A stretch of DNA of 64,000 bases, from contig NZ_RCHR01000006.1 in NCBI RefSeq assembly GCF_003665065.1, positions 117,069-181,068 on the forward strand, read 5' to 3'. The notes under the pieces were generated by a model, which saw only the letters and a list, made by a program, of their open reading frames with translations, ran no database searches and had not been told where the DNA came from. Both the position numbers and the translations under genes were made by a program. The stretch comes from Oceanobacillus piezotolerans (lineage in GTDB: Bacteria > Bacillota > Bacilli > Bacillales > Amphibacillaceae). Below, one piece after another: positions 32,874-41,121 of the stretch (positions within the stretch are counted from its first letter, which is position 1; every line of letters starts with the position of its first letter).

Positions 32874-34225
32874 AATTAAAAACAAAAATTCAGCTTTTTT
32901 CAAGTATTTTTATGCTTATCCTTATTTTGCTTGTTAATGTTTCTGTCTATTTTTTATTTAATAAAATGACGGCGCAAACGGAGCTAGAGCAATTAGAAAT
33001 AGTAACGAATGACTTAATAGAGAGATTTGCTGATAACCCTGGAATAAATGCAAAAGATTTGACTAAGGCATACTTGCCATCGAATGGGGCGATTCGCGTT
33101 ATTGTGGAGAGTGGTAAGCCTATTGTTGAGCAGACGAGAGATTTGAGCTATTTGACATTACCGTGGGGTTTTTCAACAAAAGAATCGAAACGAGTCATTG
33201 CAGTGAATAATGGACCAGATATTGCAGTTGTCACCAAGCCAATTATTTGGAATACGGGGGAAATTGTTACCCTACAAGTCTCAAATCACCTAGTTCCACT
33301 GCATGAGACCATGAAAACACTCTCCTATGTCTTAATTGTTTTATCATTTATTGTATTGATTCCAACTATATTCGCTGGCTCAATTTTAAGCCGGTTTTTA
33401 CTTATTCCAATCAAAAACTTAATTGAGGCGATGAAGGAAAACACGAAGCTAGGAAAATGGAAAACAATAAATGTTACGAACCGTTCCAAGGATGAGCTTT
33501 ACGAAATGGAAATGACTTTTAACGAGATGATTGGCTACTTAAAAGAAAATTATGAGAAACAGGAAATGTTTGTGTCGAATGCTTCACATGAGCTAAAAAC
33601 ACCAATCCAAATCGTGAAGAGCTATGCGCAGCTTATGGATCGCAGAGGTAAAGATAATCCAGAACTTCTAGCTGAATCCATTGAGGCAATTGATTCAGAA
33701 GCGGACCGCATGAAGAAACTAGTAGAGCAAATGCTTGCTTTAGCTAAAAACAAAAAGGAAGCAGAAATGGAGAAAGTGAACCTTTCTTTATTAGCAAAGG
33801 ACACAGTGACAACTTTTAACGGAGCATATGACCGTGAGATAAATGTAACTTCCAACAAAGAGCAATTATTCGTCCATGGTAATCGGGATCAATTGGAACA
33901 GATCATTTATATTCTTATTGATAATGCATTAAAATATAGCAAAGATAAAGTTGATATTGAGATTTCCAATATGAATACAAAAGCAATGCTTAAAGTAAGA
34001 GACTATGGATCAGGTATTTCGCAAGAGGATCAGGAAAGAATTTTTGATCGATTTTACCGTGTGGATAAGGCAAGAAGCAGAGATACTGGTGGAACCGGGT
34101 TAGGGCTTTCCATTGCCAAAGATATTGCAGCAGCGCATAAAGGGGAACTAACATTAGAAAGTAAGATTGGTGAAGGTTCGACTTTCATTCTGTCACTGCC
34201 TATTGAAAAAAATAGGATGAGCTAA
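32870..34225 (+). CDS. Sensor histidine kinase (YkoH-like)
   Basis: 451-aa membrane kinase with helix 1 (about 9-31), an extracytoplasmic domain of about 120 residues, helix 2 (152-176), HAMP, phospho-acceptor His240 (FVSNASHELKTPIQ), N box LIDNALKYS, G1 VRDYGSGIS, F box FDRFYRVDKARS and G2 GGTGLGLSIA. It is coupled to the regulator. The next gene encodes an exported PepSY protein, a likely target or partner on the outside. Confidence 0.88.
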   Translation: MKLKTKIQLFSSIFMLILILLVNVSVYFLFNKMTAQTELEQLEIVTNDLIERFADNPGINAKDLTKAYLPSNGAIRVIVESGKPIVEQTRDLSYLTLPWGFSTKESKRVIAVNNGPDIAVVTKPIIWNTGEIVTLQVSNHLVPLHETMKTLSYVLIVLSFIVLIPTIFAGSILSRFLLIPIKNLIEAMKENTKLGKWKTINVTNRSKDELYEMEMTFNEMIGYLKENYEKQEMFVSNASHELKTPIQIVKSYAQLMDRRGKDNPELLAESIEAIDSEADRMKKLVEQMLALAKNKKEAEMEKVNLSLLAKDTVTTFNGAYDREINVTSNKEQLFVHGNRDQLEQIIYILIDNALKYSKDKVDIEISNMNTKAMLKVRDYGSGISQEDQERIFDRFYRVDKARSRDTGGTGLGLSIAKDIAAAHKGELTLESKIGEGSTFILSLPIEKNRMS

Positions 34226-34482
34226 CGATGCAGAGATCCTTTTTGCCACTGCATTCCAAGTTAATGCCATAAGAGACTCAAAAGCTACCTCATATACAAG
34301 AAGAGTTTTTTGGACTGAAAAAACCGCCTTACGCTGCATGATTGCACACTACAACAACACTCGATTACGTTTTTAATCTTTTCTCATCAAATTCTAATCT
34401 CTTTCACAGGATACTGTTATTTTTAATGACTACTATAAAAGTATCGAGAGAAAACAAATCAAAAATTAGCGGAGGTTCTAAA

Positions 34483-35205
34483 ATGAAGAAAAAAGTAGTG
34501 GCGGCATTAGGTGCTATGGCGATTGCAGGTGTGATTGGATTGGGGTTTGCGCAAAGCGGAATAGTTAATGCGGGACCAAATCTTTCGGAAAACGATGTTC
34601 GTAATCAGGTCAATGACCAATACCCTGGAGCAATTAAAGAACTGGAATTGGACGAAAATGGTAAAGATCCTGTTTATGAAGTGGAAATCGAAATAGATGG
34701 AAGAGAATATGAATTAGCTATCGATGGAAACAGTGGTGAAGTTTTAAAACTGAACGAAAGAGCTGTAGCATCTGACAATGCAGATGAAAAAGTAAATAAC
34801 AAAGAAAAAGAGGATCAAAAATCAAATGAAGTATCTATGAAGAGTAAAGATGATGACACAGATAATAAGGACGATAGCAACGAAACTCATCAAGGTGATA
34901 CAAGCAATCAACCTGCTGAAAATGAGTCAGATAATGCAGCAAAGACAACGGAACCAAAGAAGGAAGAGAAAAGGGGAACGAATAATGCTGCAATCGGTGA
35001 AAGTAAAGCCAAATCAATCGCACTAGAACAATATGATGGAACGGTGAAAGAGATTGATTTAGATGAGGATGATGGCCGTCTTATCTATGAGATTGAAATG
35101 CAAGGAAAGAATGGAGAAGCGGAAATAGAAATTGATGCTTATACAGGTGCTGTTATTATCATAGACGTTGAAACCTATGATGAAGATGATGATGACAACG
35201 AATGA
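34483..35205 (+). CDS. Exported protein with two PepSY domains
   Basis: 240-aa secreted or anchored protein. The signal peptide is at residues 1-31 (KKKVVAALGAMAIAGVIGLG, cleavage after VNA likely). PepSY domain 1 (about 35-90, YPGAIKELELDENGKDPVYEVEIEIDG), an acidic Ser/Asn/Glu-rich linker (95-175), PepSY domain 2 (about 178-232), and an acidic tail EDDDDNE. PepSY domains are thought to modulate proteases or sense the cell-surface state. ATG 34483 has GCGGAGG upstream. It lies 257 bp after the kinase gene and probably has its own promoter (TATAAA near 34435), perhaps controlled by the regulator. Confidence 0.84.
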   Translation: MKKKVVAALGAMAIAGVIGLGFAQSGIVNAGPNLSENDVRNQVNDQYPGAIKELELDENGKDPVYEVEIEIDGREYELAIDGNSGEVLKLNERAVASDNADEKVNNKEKEDQKSNEVSMKSKDDDTDNKDDSNETHQGDTSNQPAENESDNAAKTTEPKKEEKRGTNNAAIGESKAKSIALEQYDGTVKEIDLDEDDGRLIYEIEMQGKNGEAEIEIDAYTGAVIIIDVETYDEDDDDNE

Positions 35206-35214
35206 AAATAATCT

Positions 35215-35258
35215 AAAATGGAGTTACCTGCACTACAAATTGCAGGTAACTCCATTTT
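35215..35258. terminator. Bidirectional terminator between PepSY gene and 5'-nucleotidase
   Basis: A 17-bp perfect stem: 35215-35231 (ending GGAGTTACCTGC) pairs with 35242-35258. A and T runs at the two ends serve both convergent genes. The nucleotidase stop codon lies at its edge. Confidence 0.92.
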
Positions 35259-36825
35259 AATTGGCATAGACGGTGAAATTATCGATCGTATAAGCTTCGA
35301 CTGTAGGATGTTTCTCAAAGTACTCTCTTATTATTTCTACAGTATCTTTCTGAATTTCTTTTATAACGGGTTTATTTCGGAACATAGAGTAATTTCCTCC
35401 ACCTGAGGCCCGATAATTATTTAAAACAACGGGATAGATGCTGGTATTATTTAAATATTCCCCTTGATAGGTTGCATACTCCACCCTTGATCCAACAGGA
35501 TTTGCTATATTCAGCTTATATTCAATACCATCCCAGATATCATAATTATAATGCTGCGGTTTTGGATGAACGTAGGTGGGATTAACAATCACTTGTTTTT
35601 GATCATCTATCATAAAATATTCAGCACTTTTTTCTAATGCAGCTTTAATATCTAGCCCTGTTAATTCTAATACCGTTAAAGTGTTTGGATACATATAATT
35701 AGACACAATATCACGCATGGTTACCACGGAAGGAAACCCATTTGTACTATTATTAAATAAGGCGGTAACAGATATATTTACCCCGCTAGCTTCCTTTTGT
35801 ACATCGTGTATGAATTGGATAAAGGGATGTTTTTTAACTCTTGCTTGAAAAGCATCATGGATTTGCATAACACCCTTGATATGACCGATTGGTTCGTCCA
35901 GCCAACGCTGTGTGGATAATTCTATTTCTTCCATGTAACTAAGTAATTCAGGATCCGCTTCCACATTCACTAAAGACTGAAGTTTTCCTTTTTTATTGAT
36001 AATTTGCCAAGTATCCCTTTTTTCTAATTCGATTTGAATCATGCCATAGCCTTGTGCATTATTTCCTGGTTGAAGAATCAATACGTCATTCACTTCACCC
36101 ACTAGGCTTCGATGCTGATGACCGGTTAGCAGAACATCAATCCCTTCAATTTCATTACACATTTGATAACCTTGATTTTCACCTGTTAGAGCTTCAGTAG
36201 GCTCTCCGGTTTCGATATCCCTCTCAAAACCCCCATGATAAGCAGCGATAAGAACGTCTGGTTTCTCTTTTTCTCTTATATATTGGACCCATGTTTTTAA
36301 AGTTTGAAAAGCATCCCTAAAATCCAGCCCCTTAATATGATTTGGAGATTCCCAATTAGGAATATAATGGGTAGTCACTCCAACGATAGCAACTTTTATT
36401 CCATTATTTAGTGTTTTAGAGAGATAGGGAGGTCCATAAGCAGGCTTACCAGTATCGCCATTCATAATATTTGCAGCCAGCCATGGGTAATTTGATTGAT
36501 CTATCGCATTATTTAGTGTTTCTTTTCCGAAGTTAAATTCATGATTTCCAATAACTCCTGCATCGATCTTAATTTGATTCATTAGCTCAATCATTGGATT
36601 TTTTTGATCTTGATGCTCTTTCACATAGTGTGTCATTAATGGGGTACCTTGAATTAAATCGCCATTATCGATGACGAGTACATTTTCAAATTTCCTGCGA
36701 GCCTCTTTTACTGCAGTTGCATATTTCACAAGCCCTAATTCAGCCTTTTCATTTGTTCCATATAAGATGGGCAAGGCATGCCCATGAACGTCACTTGTAA
36801 ATAAAATGGTGATCTCAGAGTTCAT
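35257..36825 (-). CDS. Bifunctional metallophosphatase/5'-nucleotidase (UshA/YfkN-like)
   Basis: 522-aa enzyme with an N-terminal calcineurin-like domain and a C-terminal 5'-nucleotidase domain. Metal ligands are visible in FTSDVHGHALPI, DNGDLIQGTPL, GNHEFNFG, AAYHGGFERD and LLTGHQHRS. The C-terminal domain includes RASGGGNYSMF near the substrate site. No signal peptide is seen after the chosen start MNSEITILFTSD, so it may be intracellular, unlike secreted UshA. ATG 36825 follows AAAGGATG; the longer frame lacks a site. It hydrolyses nucleotides or cyclic nucleotides; the exact substrate is unknown. Confidence 0.88.
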   Translation of the reverse strand: MNSEITILFTSDVHGHALPILYGTNEKAELGLVKYATAVKEARRKFENVLVIDNGDLIQGTPLMTHYVKEHQDQKNPMIELMNQIKIDAGVIGNHEFNFGKETLNNAIDQSNYPWLAANIMNGDTGKPAYGPPYLSKTLNNGIKVAIVGVTTHYIPNWESPNHIKGLDFRDAFQTLKTWVQYIREKEKPDVLIAAYHGGFERDIETGEPTEALTGENQGYQMCNEIEGIDVLLTGHQHRSLVGEVNDVLILQPGNNAQGYGMIQIELEKRDTWQIINKKGKLQSLVNVEADPELLSYMEEIELSTQRWLDEPIGHIKGVMQIHDAFQARVKKHPFIQFIHDVQKEASGVNISVTALFNNSTNGFPSVVTMRDIVSNYMYPNTLTVLELTGLDIKAALEKSAEYFMIDDQKQVIVNPTYVHPKPQHYNYDIWDGIEYKLNIANPVGSRVEYATYQGEYLNNTSIYPVVLNNYRASGGGNYSMFRNKPVIKEIQKDTVEIIREYFEKHPTVEAYTIDNFTVYAN

Positions 36826-36957
36826 CAGGTAACATCCTTTCTTATGTATGAAGAATACATACTTACTATTGTTATTAAATACCATTATAGAATTTATCGC
36901 TACATCCACTGGGACTTTTTTGTCAAATATTTACAAAATATCGCTAACTAAGTTCAA

Positions 36958-36982
36958 GTTTTATGACATGCCTTTAGGGTAA
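36958..36982 (+). promoter_or_regulatory. Possible SigB promoter upstream of yppG
   Basis: GTTTTA (36958-36963), 13 bp, GGGTAA (36977-36982). Each hexamer differs from the SigB consensus GTTTAA/GGGTAT at one position. It lies 63 bp before the yppG start. Confidence 0.5.
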
Positions 36983-37045
36983 ACACACTTTGGAGTGATA
37001 AGCATAAATTATTATAGGTAGGTATTATGAAAGAGGTGTTATGGA

Positions 37046-37477
37046 ATGGACCCAAGATATTTTTATCGGCAATCTTATTTTCAGCCAAATTTTCCTTTTC
37101 ACGATATTCCTAATGGGCAACAATCTTTTCCTCCATTTGGGCCGAATGGAAATCCCTATCCTATGGGAAATCCTAATTTAAATAATCAGAGCCCCTTTGA
37201 TTACTTTCAAAAACCCGATTTACCGATGAATTGGCCTAATGTACCGCAAGCTTCAGAACAAAGCAACGTTCCAAATCCTCAAGGAGGACAGCAGCCTTTT
37301 CAACAAGGGAATATGCAGCAACAACCACCTAATAACATGATGGGGAGTTTCCAAAAGGATGGTCAATTCGATTTAGATAAAATGCTGTCTACTGTTGGAC
37401 AGTTTGCTAATACGTATCATCAAGTAGCTCCCATTATTCAGCAATTAAACGGTTTTCTTAAAGCATTTAGATCATGA
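37046..37477 (+). CDS. yppG: YppG-like protein
   Basis: 143-aa Pro/Asn/Gln/Phe-rich low-complexity protein with repeated NP, QQPF and NPY motifs. A conserved C-terminal segment, FDLDKMLSTVGQFANTYHQVAPIIQQLNGFLKAFRS, resembles YppG and other spore-coat-associated proteins of Bacillaceae. No membrane helix and no signal peptide. GAGGTG precedes the ATG. Function unknown. A SigB-like promoter upstream would be unexpected for a purely sporulation gene. Confidence 0.68.
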   Translation: MDPRYFYRQSYFQPNFPFHDIPNGQQSFPPFGPNGNPYPMGNPNLNNQSPFDYFQKPDLPMNWPNVPQASEQSNVPNPQGGQQPFQQGNMQQQPPNNMMGSFQKDGQFDLDKMLSTVGQFANTYHQVAPIIQQLNGFLKAFRS

Positions 37478-37640
37478 AGCTGATGATCATATCAGCTTCT
37501 ATTGTTTAGAAAATGGAAGAGCTCAGCGAGTGTTATGGACGAACTGTTACTATTTCATGTGTAAAGTTTTGTTATAAATAATGAGTGGATAGAAGAATAT
37601 AAGAAGGTGTTGGCTAAAAATTTAATTGAAGGTGATTGTC

Positions 37641-38330
37641 TTGATTGGTTGTTTAATTATTCATGGATTCACAGGTGGGCCTTATGAGGTAACACCGTTG
37701 GCAACGTATTTAAAAGAACATACAGACTGGCATGTAGAGGTACCAACCTTACCTGGGCATGGCGAGAAGTTGGATCTAAAGGACGCTTCATATAAACAAT
37801 GGATTACAACAGCAGAAGATGCATTAAAAGAAATGCATGAGAACTATGAGACCATTTACTTAATCGGCTTTTCTATGGGAGGTATGATTGCAGCATACTT
37901 AGCAGCAAAGTACAGTGTAGATAAACTAGTACTCCTAGCTGCATCAGGAAAATACTTATCTTTTAAACAAATAGCGGCAGATGTAAGATATGTTGTAAGT
38001 GATGGCATTAAAGGTATGCTATCTGAAAATCGATTATATAATCATTATCGAAATAAACTTGGTATGGTACCATTAAAGGCAAACGTCGAGTTTATTAAGT
38101 TAGTGAGATTTACCAGGCCCTATTTAAAGAAAGTAGAGTCCCCAGTTTTGATAGCACAAGGTCAGCAAGACGGAATGGTTCCATATAAAACGGTATACTA
38201 TTTAGATAAAGAGATACATTCAGAGCAAAAGGAAGTCGTCCTATTTGAACGGTCTAGACATTTGATTTGTCTTGGAGAGGATAAAGATACACTGAACCTA
38301 ATGGTACATGATTTTCTATTAGAAGATTAA
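37641..38330 (+). CDS. Alpha/beta hydrolase (carboxylesterase/monoacylglycerol lipase type)
   Basis: 229-aa cytoplasmic serine hydrolase. Oxyanion motif HGFTGGP at the N-terminus, nucleophile in GFSMGG, acid in GQQDGMV and a C-terminal histidine in ERSRHLI. The length matches small thermostable esterases such as Est30 of Geobacillus. TTG 37641 lies seven bases after GAAGGTG; the open frame begins slightly upstream without a site. The substrate is unknown. Confidence 0.84.
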   Translation: MIGCLIIHGFTGGPYEVTPLATYLKEHTDWHVEVPTLPGHGEKLDLKDASYKQWITTAEDALKEMHENYETIYLIGFSMGGMIAAYLAAKYSVDKLVLLAASGKYLSFKQIAADVRYVVSDGIKGMLSENRLYNHYRNKLGMVPLKANVEFIKLVRFTRPYLKKVESPVLIAQGQQDGMVPYKTVYYLDKEIHSEQKEVVLFERSRHLICLGEDKDTLNLMVHDFLLED

Positions 38331-38799
38331 TAAGCCCATAAACTGTATTCTGCCAAATGATTTTGTTGTACATGCCACGTTAGGGTTGGACCATTTTCCT
38401 GTACGAAATTGAATTACATTTCTATATATCCAATAGAATAAGAAGAGGCTGGAACAGACTATTTTAACAAGAAGAGATCACGAACTTTGGTTAACCATTT
38501 AGTACATTGTTCGTCTTTTGAGTTAAAAGGTTTATGGTTTCCCAGCCTCTTTGTAGTCGATGAAGAGACGGAATACTTAGATATCTAGCCGTTTTAACAA
38601 GTGAATTGAATAAAATGAGTGCCTTGCTTAACACCTATACATAGTTAAAACGGAACACAGTATGTTAAACTATTTGTGTTAGTAAAAAGATCGGTGCAGA
38701 TGGGTATTACTCTTGAACTCATCGTTGAAGAAGTGTGAGTATGTAAGCAATCTATGAAAATCATAAAATATTTATATGATACTAGGGAAGGTGTTGCTT
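38331..38799 (+). other. Noncoding region with a long inverted-repeat hairpin
   Basis: There is no gene. AAGAGGCTGG (38443-38452) and CCAGCCTCTT (38542-38551) enclose about 90 bases, with further partial pairing (GAACTTTGGTTAACC region). GAGGCTGG-bounded hairpins are common between genes in Firmicutes and may serve as terminators. A weak promoter for the downstream operon may be TTGAAC at 38713-38718. I find no convincing SigB site; GGGTAT at 38702 lacks a -35 at the right distance. Confidence 0.45.
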
Positions 38800-39105
38800 A
38801 TGTATATCGTGAATTCCGTTGTAACAGTACCAGAAGAGAAGGCAGAGGAAGTTATAAATATATATCGCAATCGTTCACGCCTTGTGGACAATGCGGTGGG
38901 CTTCCTATCATTTCAGCTACTTCAAAATCAAAAAAAGCCATCTGAGCTGACAGTTCATTTGGAATGGGACAGCAGGGAGAATTATTTAAAATGGGCAAGA
39001 AGTGATGAGTATAAAAAAATTCATGAACTAGAAAAAAAATATCCTGACCAGGAGCTGGCTTCTATTATTCCACGGGTGACTCAATATAAGGTTGTCGCAA
39101 AGTAA
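38800..39105 (+). CDS. Antibiotic-biosynthesis-monooxygenase / haem-degrading (HmoA/IsdG-like) protein
   Basis: 101-aa ferredoxin-like alpha+beta barrel protein, MYIVNSVVTVPEEKAEEVINIYRNRSRLVDNAVGF..., of the ABM superfamily to which the IsdG and HmoA/HmoB haem monooxygenases belong. The conserved pattern of an N-terminal strand, helix with NR, then GFLSFQLLQ and HLEWDSRENYLKWARSDEY is present. A haem-ligand histidine cannot be assigned with certainty (His at about position 55 or 79). ATG 38800 follows GGGAAGGTG. It overlaps the next gene by one base, tying it to the B12/STAS cluster, where it might handle a tetrapyrrole. Confidence 0.72.
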   Translation: MYIVNSVVTVPEEKAEEVINIYRNRSRLVDNAVGFLSFQLLQNQKKPSELTVHLEWDSRENYLKWARSDEYKKIHELEKKYPDQELASIIPRVTQYKVVAK

Positions 39106-39455
39106 TGGATGTAATTCTAAAGGAAGAAATTACTAAAGAGATGGCAGCACAAATCTATCAGGCTTATCCTTTTTTATGGGGAAAGTTCGGGAGGAACGGT
39201 TATGAGCGAACTGCTGAGGATAATATGCACCACTTAAATCATTTGGAACTTGCTTATGAAATGGGCGATATAAATCTATTTCTTGATTATACAAAGTGGC
39301 TTCAGGGAATCTTGACAAGCCGGAATGTTGGAACAGATTTAATCGTAGACAATTTTAATCGATTGATTGAAGTAATCCCTGAAAAAACAGAACAAAAAGA
39401 AGCAGATGCCTATCTCCATTGTTTAAATCAGGCAGTTTTGTTGCTTAAGAGATAG
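39105..39455 (+). CDS. Small helical protein paired with a B12-binding protein
   Basis: 116-aa soluble, mostly helical protein. The stretch FGRNGYERTAEDNMHHLNHLELAYEMGDINLFLDYTKWLQGILTSRNV has well-spaced aromatic and acidic residues. I recall a similar pattern (ED-xx-HL-xx-L ... LF-xx-Y-xx-W ... L-xx-R-x-V) as an N-terminal module of some B12-binding-domain proteins, but could not search for it. It shares one base with the upstream monooxygenase stop and lies 23 bases before the B12 protein, so the two are made together. It may be a detached sensory or docking domain. Function unknown. Confidence 0.6.
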   Translation: MDVILKEEITKEMAAQIYQAYPFLWGKFGRNGYERTAEDNMHHLNHLELAYEMGDINLFLDYTKWLQGILTSRNVGTDLIVDNFNRLIEVIPEKTEQKEADAYLHCLNQAVLLLKR

Positions 39456-39478
39456 ATTTGGATTGTGGAGGTGACAGG

Positions 39479-40144
39479 ATGACAAAACATGTTGAAAAGC
39501 TTGCGGAACAATTTCTTGCAGGAGATGACCGTGGAGCTATCGAATACATTTCTACCTTTTTAGATCGTGATGCTGGCATGGTGGAACTATACGATAGTCT
39601 TATTACCCCAGCTATGTACTATATAGGGAAATTATGGGAGACCAATCGAATTACAGTAGCCGATGAGCATTTAGCAACAGCTACATGTGATTTCGTTATG
39701 ACTTATCTTGAACAAAATAGAGGACCGGAAGGCGACACACCAGGGATTAACAAAGTGATGTTATTCGGGGTGGAAGAAGAACAACACTATATTGGATTGA
39801 AAATGGCTGCCACAATATTTAGGCAGAATGGCTGGAATGTTCGCTATATGGGTCCGGACCTTCCGCTTCAACATGCCGAAACAGCAGTAAATGCTTGGCA
39901 ACCAGATGTAATTGGTCTGTCAGTGGGACTTGCTTATCGTTTATCTAAATTGACGGAAACAATTCTATCCCTCTCAAAAATGCAGCATAAGCCCTCTATT
40001 ATTATCGGGGGTCGGGTTGCTGATAAATTTAAGATTCCAATAGGAGCCAGTAATCAGATTTTTATCGCAAAGGATTTGTCTAATTTAGATCACTGGATGA
40101 AGCATAGTTATAAAGGGGGATACTCGATTGATATCACAAATTAA
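39479..40144 (+). CDS. Cobalamin-binding protein with photoreceptor-type helical bundle
   Basis: 221-aa cytoplasmic protein. The N-terminal four-helix B12-binding-2 domain (1-80) contains the W-x9-EH motif (Trp53, Glu63, His64) that caps adenosylcobalamin in CarH/LitR photoreceptors. The C-terminal Rossmann domain (90-210) has E-x-H-x-x-G (Glu101, His103, Gly106), with His103 the expected lower cobalt ligand, then GLSVG (146-150) and GG (177-178). Unlike CarH it has no MerR DNA-binding domain, and unlike methyltransferase corrinoid proteins there are no methyltransferase genes nearby. ATG 39479 follows GTGGAGGTG. It overlaps the STAS gene by 17 bases. Likely role: light or redox sensing through B12. 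Confidence 0.84.
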   Translation: MTKHVEKLAEQFLAGDDRGAIEYISTFLDRDAGMVELYDSLITPAMYYIGKLWETNRITVADEHLATATCDFVMTYLEQNRGPEGDTPGINKVMLFGVEEEQHYIGLKMAATIFRQNGWNVRYMGPDLPLQHAETAVNAWQPDVIGLSVGLAYRLSKLTETILSLSKMQHKPSIIIGGRVADKFKIPIGASNQIFIAKDLSNLDHWMKHSYKGGYSIDITN

Positions 40145-40886
40145 CCATATATATCCCGTCCCTTCATTTCAAATAGACAGGAATCTTAACATTCGCTCCG
40201 CGTCACAGGAAGCATGGGACATGTTTGAGCGGACTGATTCCTTAATGAGAATGATAGACTCGAAAAGCTGTTTGAAAGCAAAGCAAATGCTTCAGCCTTC
40301 CAATGGGAAAGTTTCCTTTGAAATAAATATGATTGATAAAAAAGGCCAGATACTGCTTGTGGATTGCTATGCAGGCTGGACTAGTGAGCTGCATGGAGAA
40401 ATTATGATTCTGGAAAAGAACAAAGAAATGTCAAACATTTTAAGCCAATTTCAGAAACTGCGCACAAGACTTCAGGAAACAGACATGGAACTGTTAAAGG
40501 AAAAAGAACGGCTGCAACAGGTGCTTATGGAGAATAATATGCTCTCTGCCCCATTTATTAAAATTAACGACGACATTGGCCTCATTCCTGTGTTTGGTAT
40601 TATTGATCAGCAAAAAATAACTGCCATTATGGATAATGTACTCAAAAGTGCTTATGAAGCGCCTACAAGGGAATTGATCATTGACTTCACTGCGGTTAAC
40701 CATATGGATAGAGAAGGTTGGAGGGGGTTTACGGAAATGTTCCAGTCACTGAAATTGCTAGGCAAACACATCTATATGACAGGGGTGCAGCCAAAGCATG
40801 CACACCAGATACATGAGTTTAATATTCAAACAGATATCATTTTTAAGCCCTCGCTTCAAGATATAATCTCTAAGTTCGTTAAGTAG
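40128..40886 (+). CDS. PAS-like/coiled-coil/STAS protein related to RsbR
   Basis: 252-aa cytoplasmic protein. The N-terminal 95 residues look PAS-like (SFQIDRNLNIRSASQEAWDMFERTDSLM..., FEINMIDKKGQILLVDCYAGW), then a coiled coil (97-138) and a STAS domain (about 145-250). The STAS part aligns with RsbR, but the residues phosphorylated by RsbT in RsbR (Thr171, Thr205) are here Gln161 (GIIDQ) and Arg195 (HMDRE). TTG 40128 has AAAGGGGG upstream and lies inside the end of the B12 gene. It is a candidate output partner of the B12 sensor, perhaps joining stressosomes as YtvA does with its LOV-STAS layout. Confidence 0.76.
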   Translation: MISQINHIYPVPSFQIDRNLNIRSASQEAWDMFERTDSLMRMIDSKSCLKAKQMLQPSNGKVSFEINMIDKKGQILLVDCYAGWTSELHGEIMILEKNKEMSNILSQFQKLRTRLQETDMELLKEKERLQQVLMENNMLSAPFIKINDDIGLIPVFGIIDQQKITAIMDNVLKSAYEAPTRELIIDFTAVNHMDREGWRGFTEMFQSLKLLGKHIYMTGVQPKHAHQIHEFNIQTDIIFKPSLQDIISKFVK

Positions 40887-41006
40887 AGTAAAAAGCTCTT
40901 TGAAAATAACCTTGAAATAAAATGTGAACACTTTTGGCGGAGGAAATCCAAACAATTATTTCAAGTGACTGATTCATTCAACAGGCAGAAAGAAAATAAC
41001 TATTTA

Positions 41007-41058
41007 AAGGGAAACTTGATACCTAGGCATAGAGGTGTTGTTTAGTTTCCCTTATTAT
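41007..41058. terminator. Terminator after the B12/STAS operon
   Basis: AAGGGAAACT (41007-41016) pairs with AGTTTCCCTT (41044-41053), with ATACCT/AGGTGT inside, followed by ATTATTAT. It may also end degV transcription from the other side. Confidence 0.65.
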
Positions 41059-41121
41059 TATGCAAGATCTTATTTAGTCATTCTTCCCAAGATTTTTTGA
41101 TTTACTGTCTCCACCTCGTCA

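Noticed and set aside
38702..38707. GGGTAT before the B12/STAS operon as a SigB promoter
   Set aside because: The only GTT-type -35 candidate (GTTAGT at 38678) is 18 bp away, outside the 12-15 bp range.
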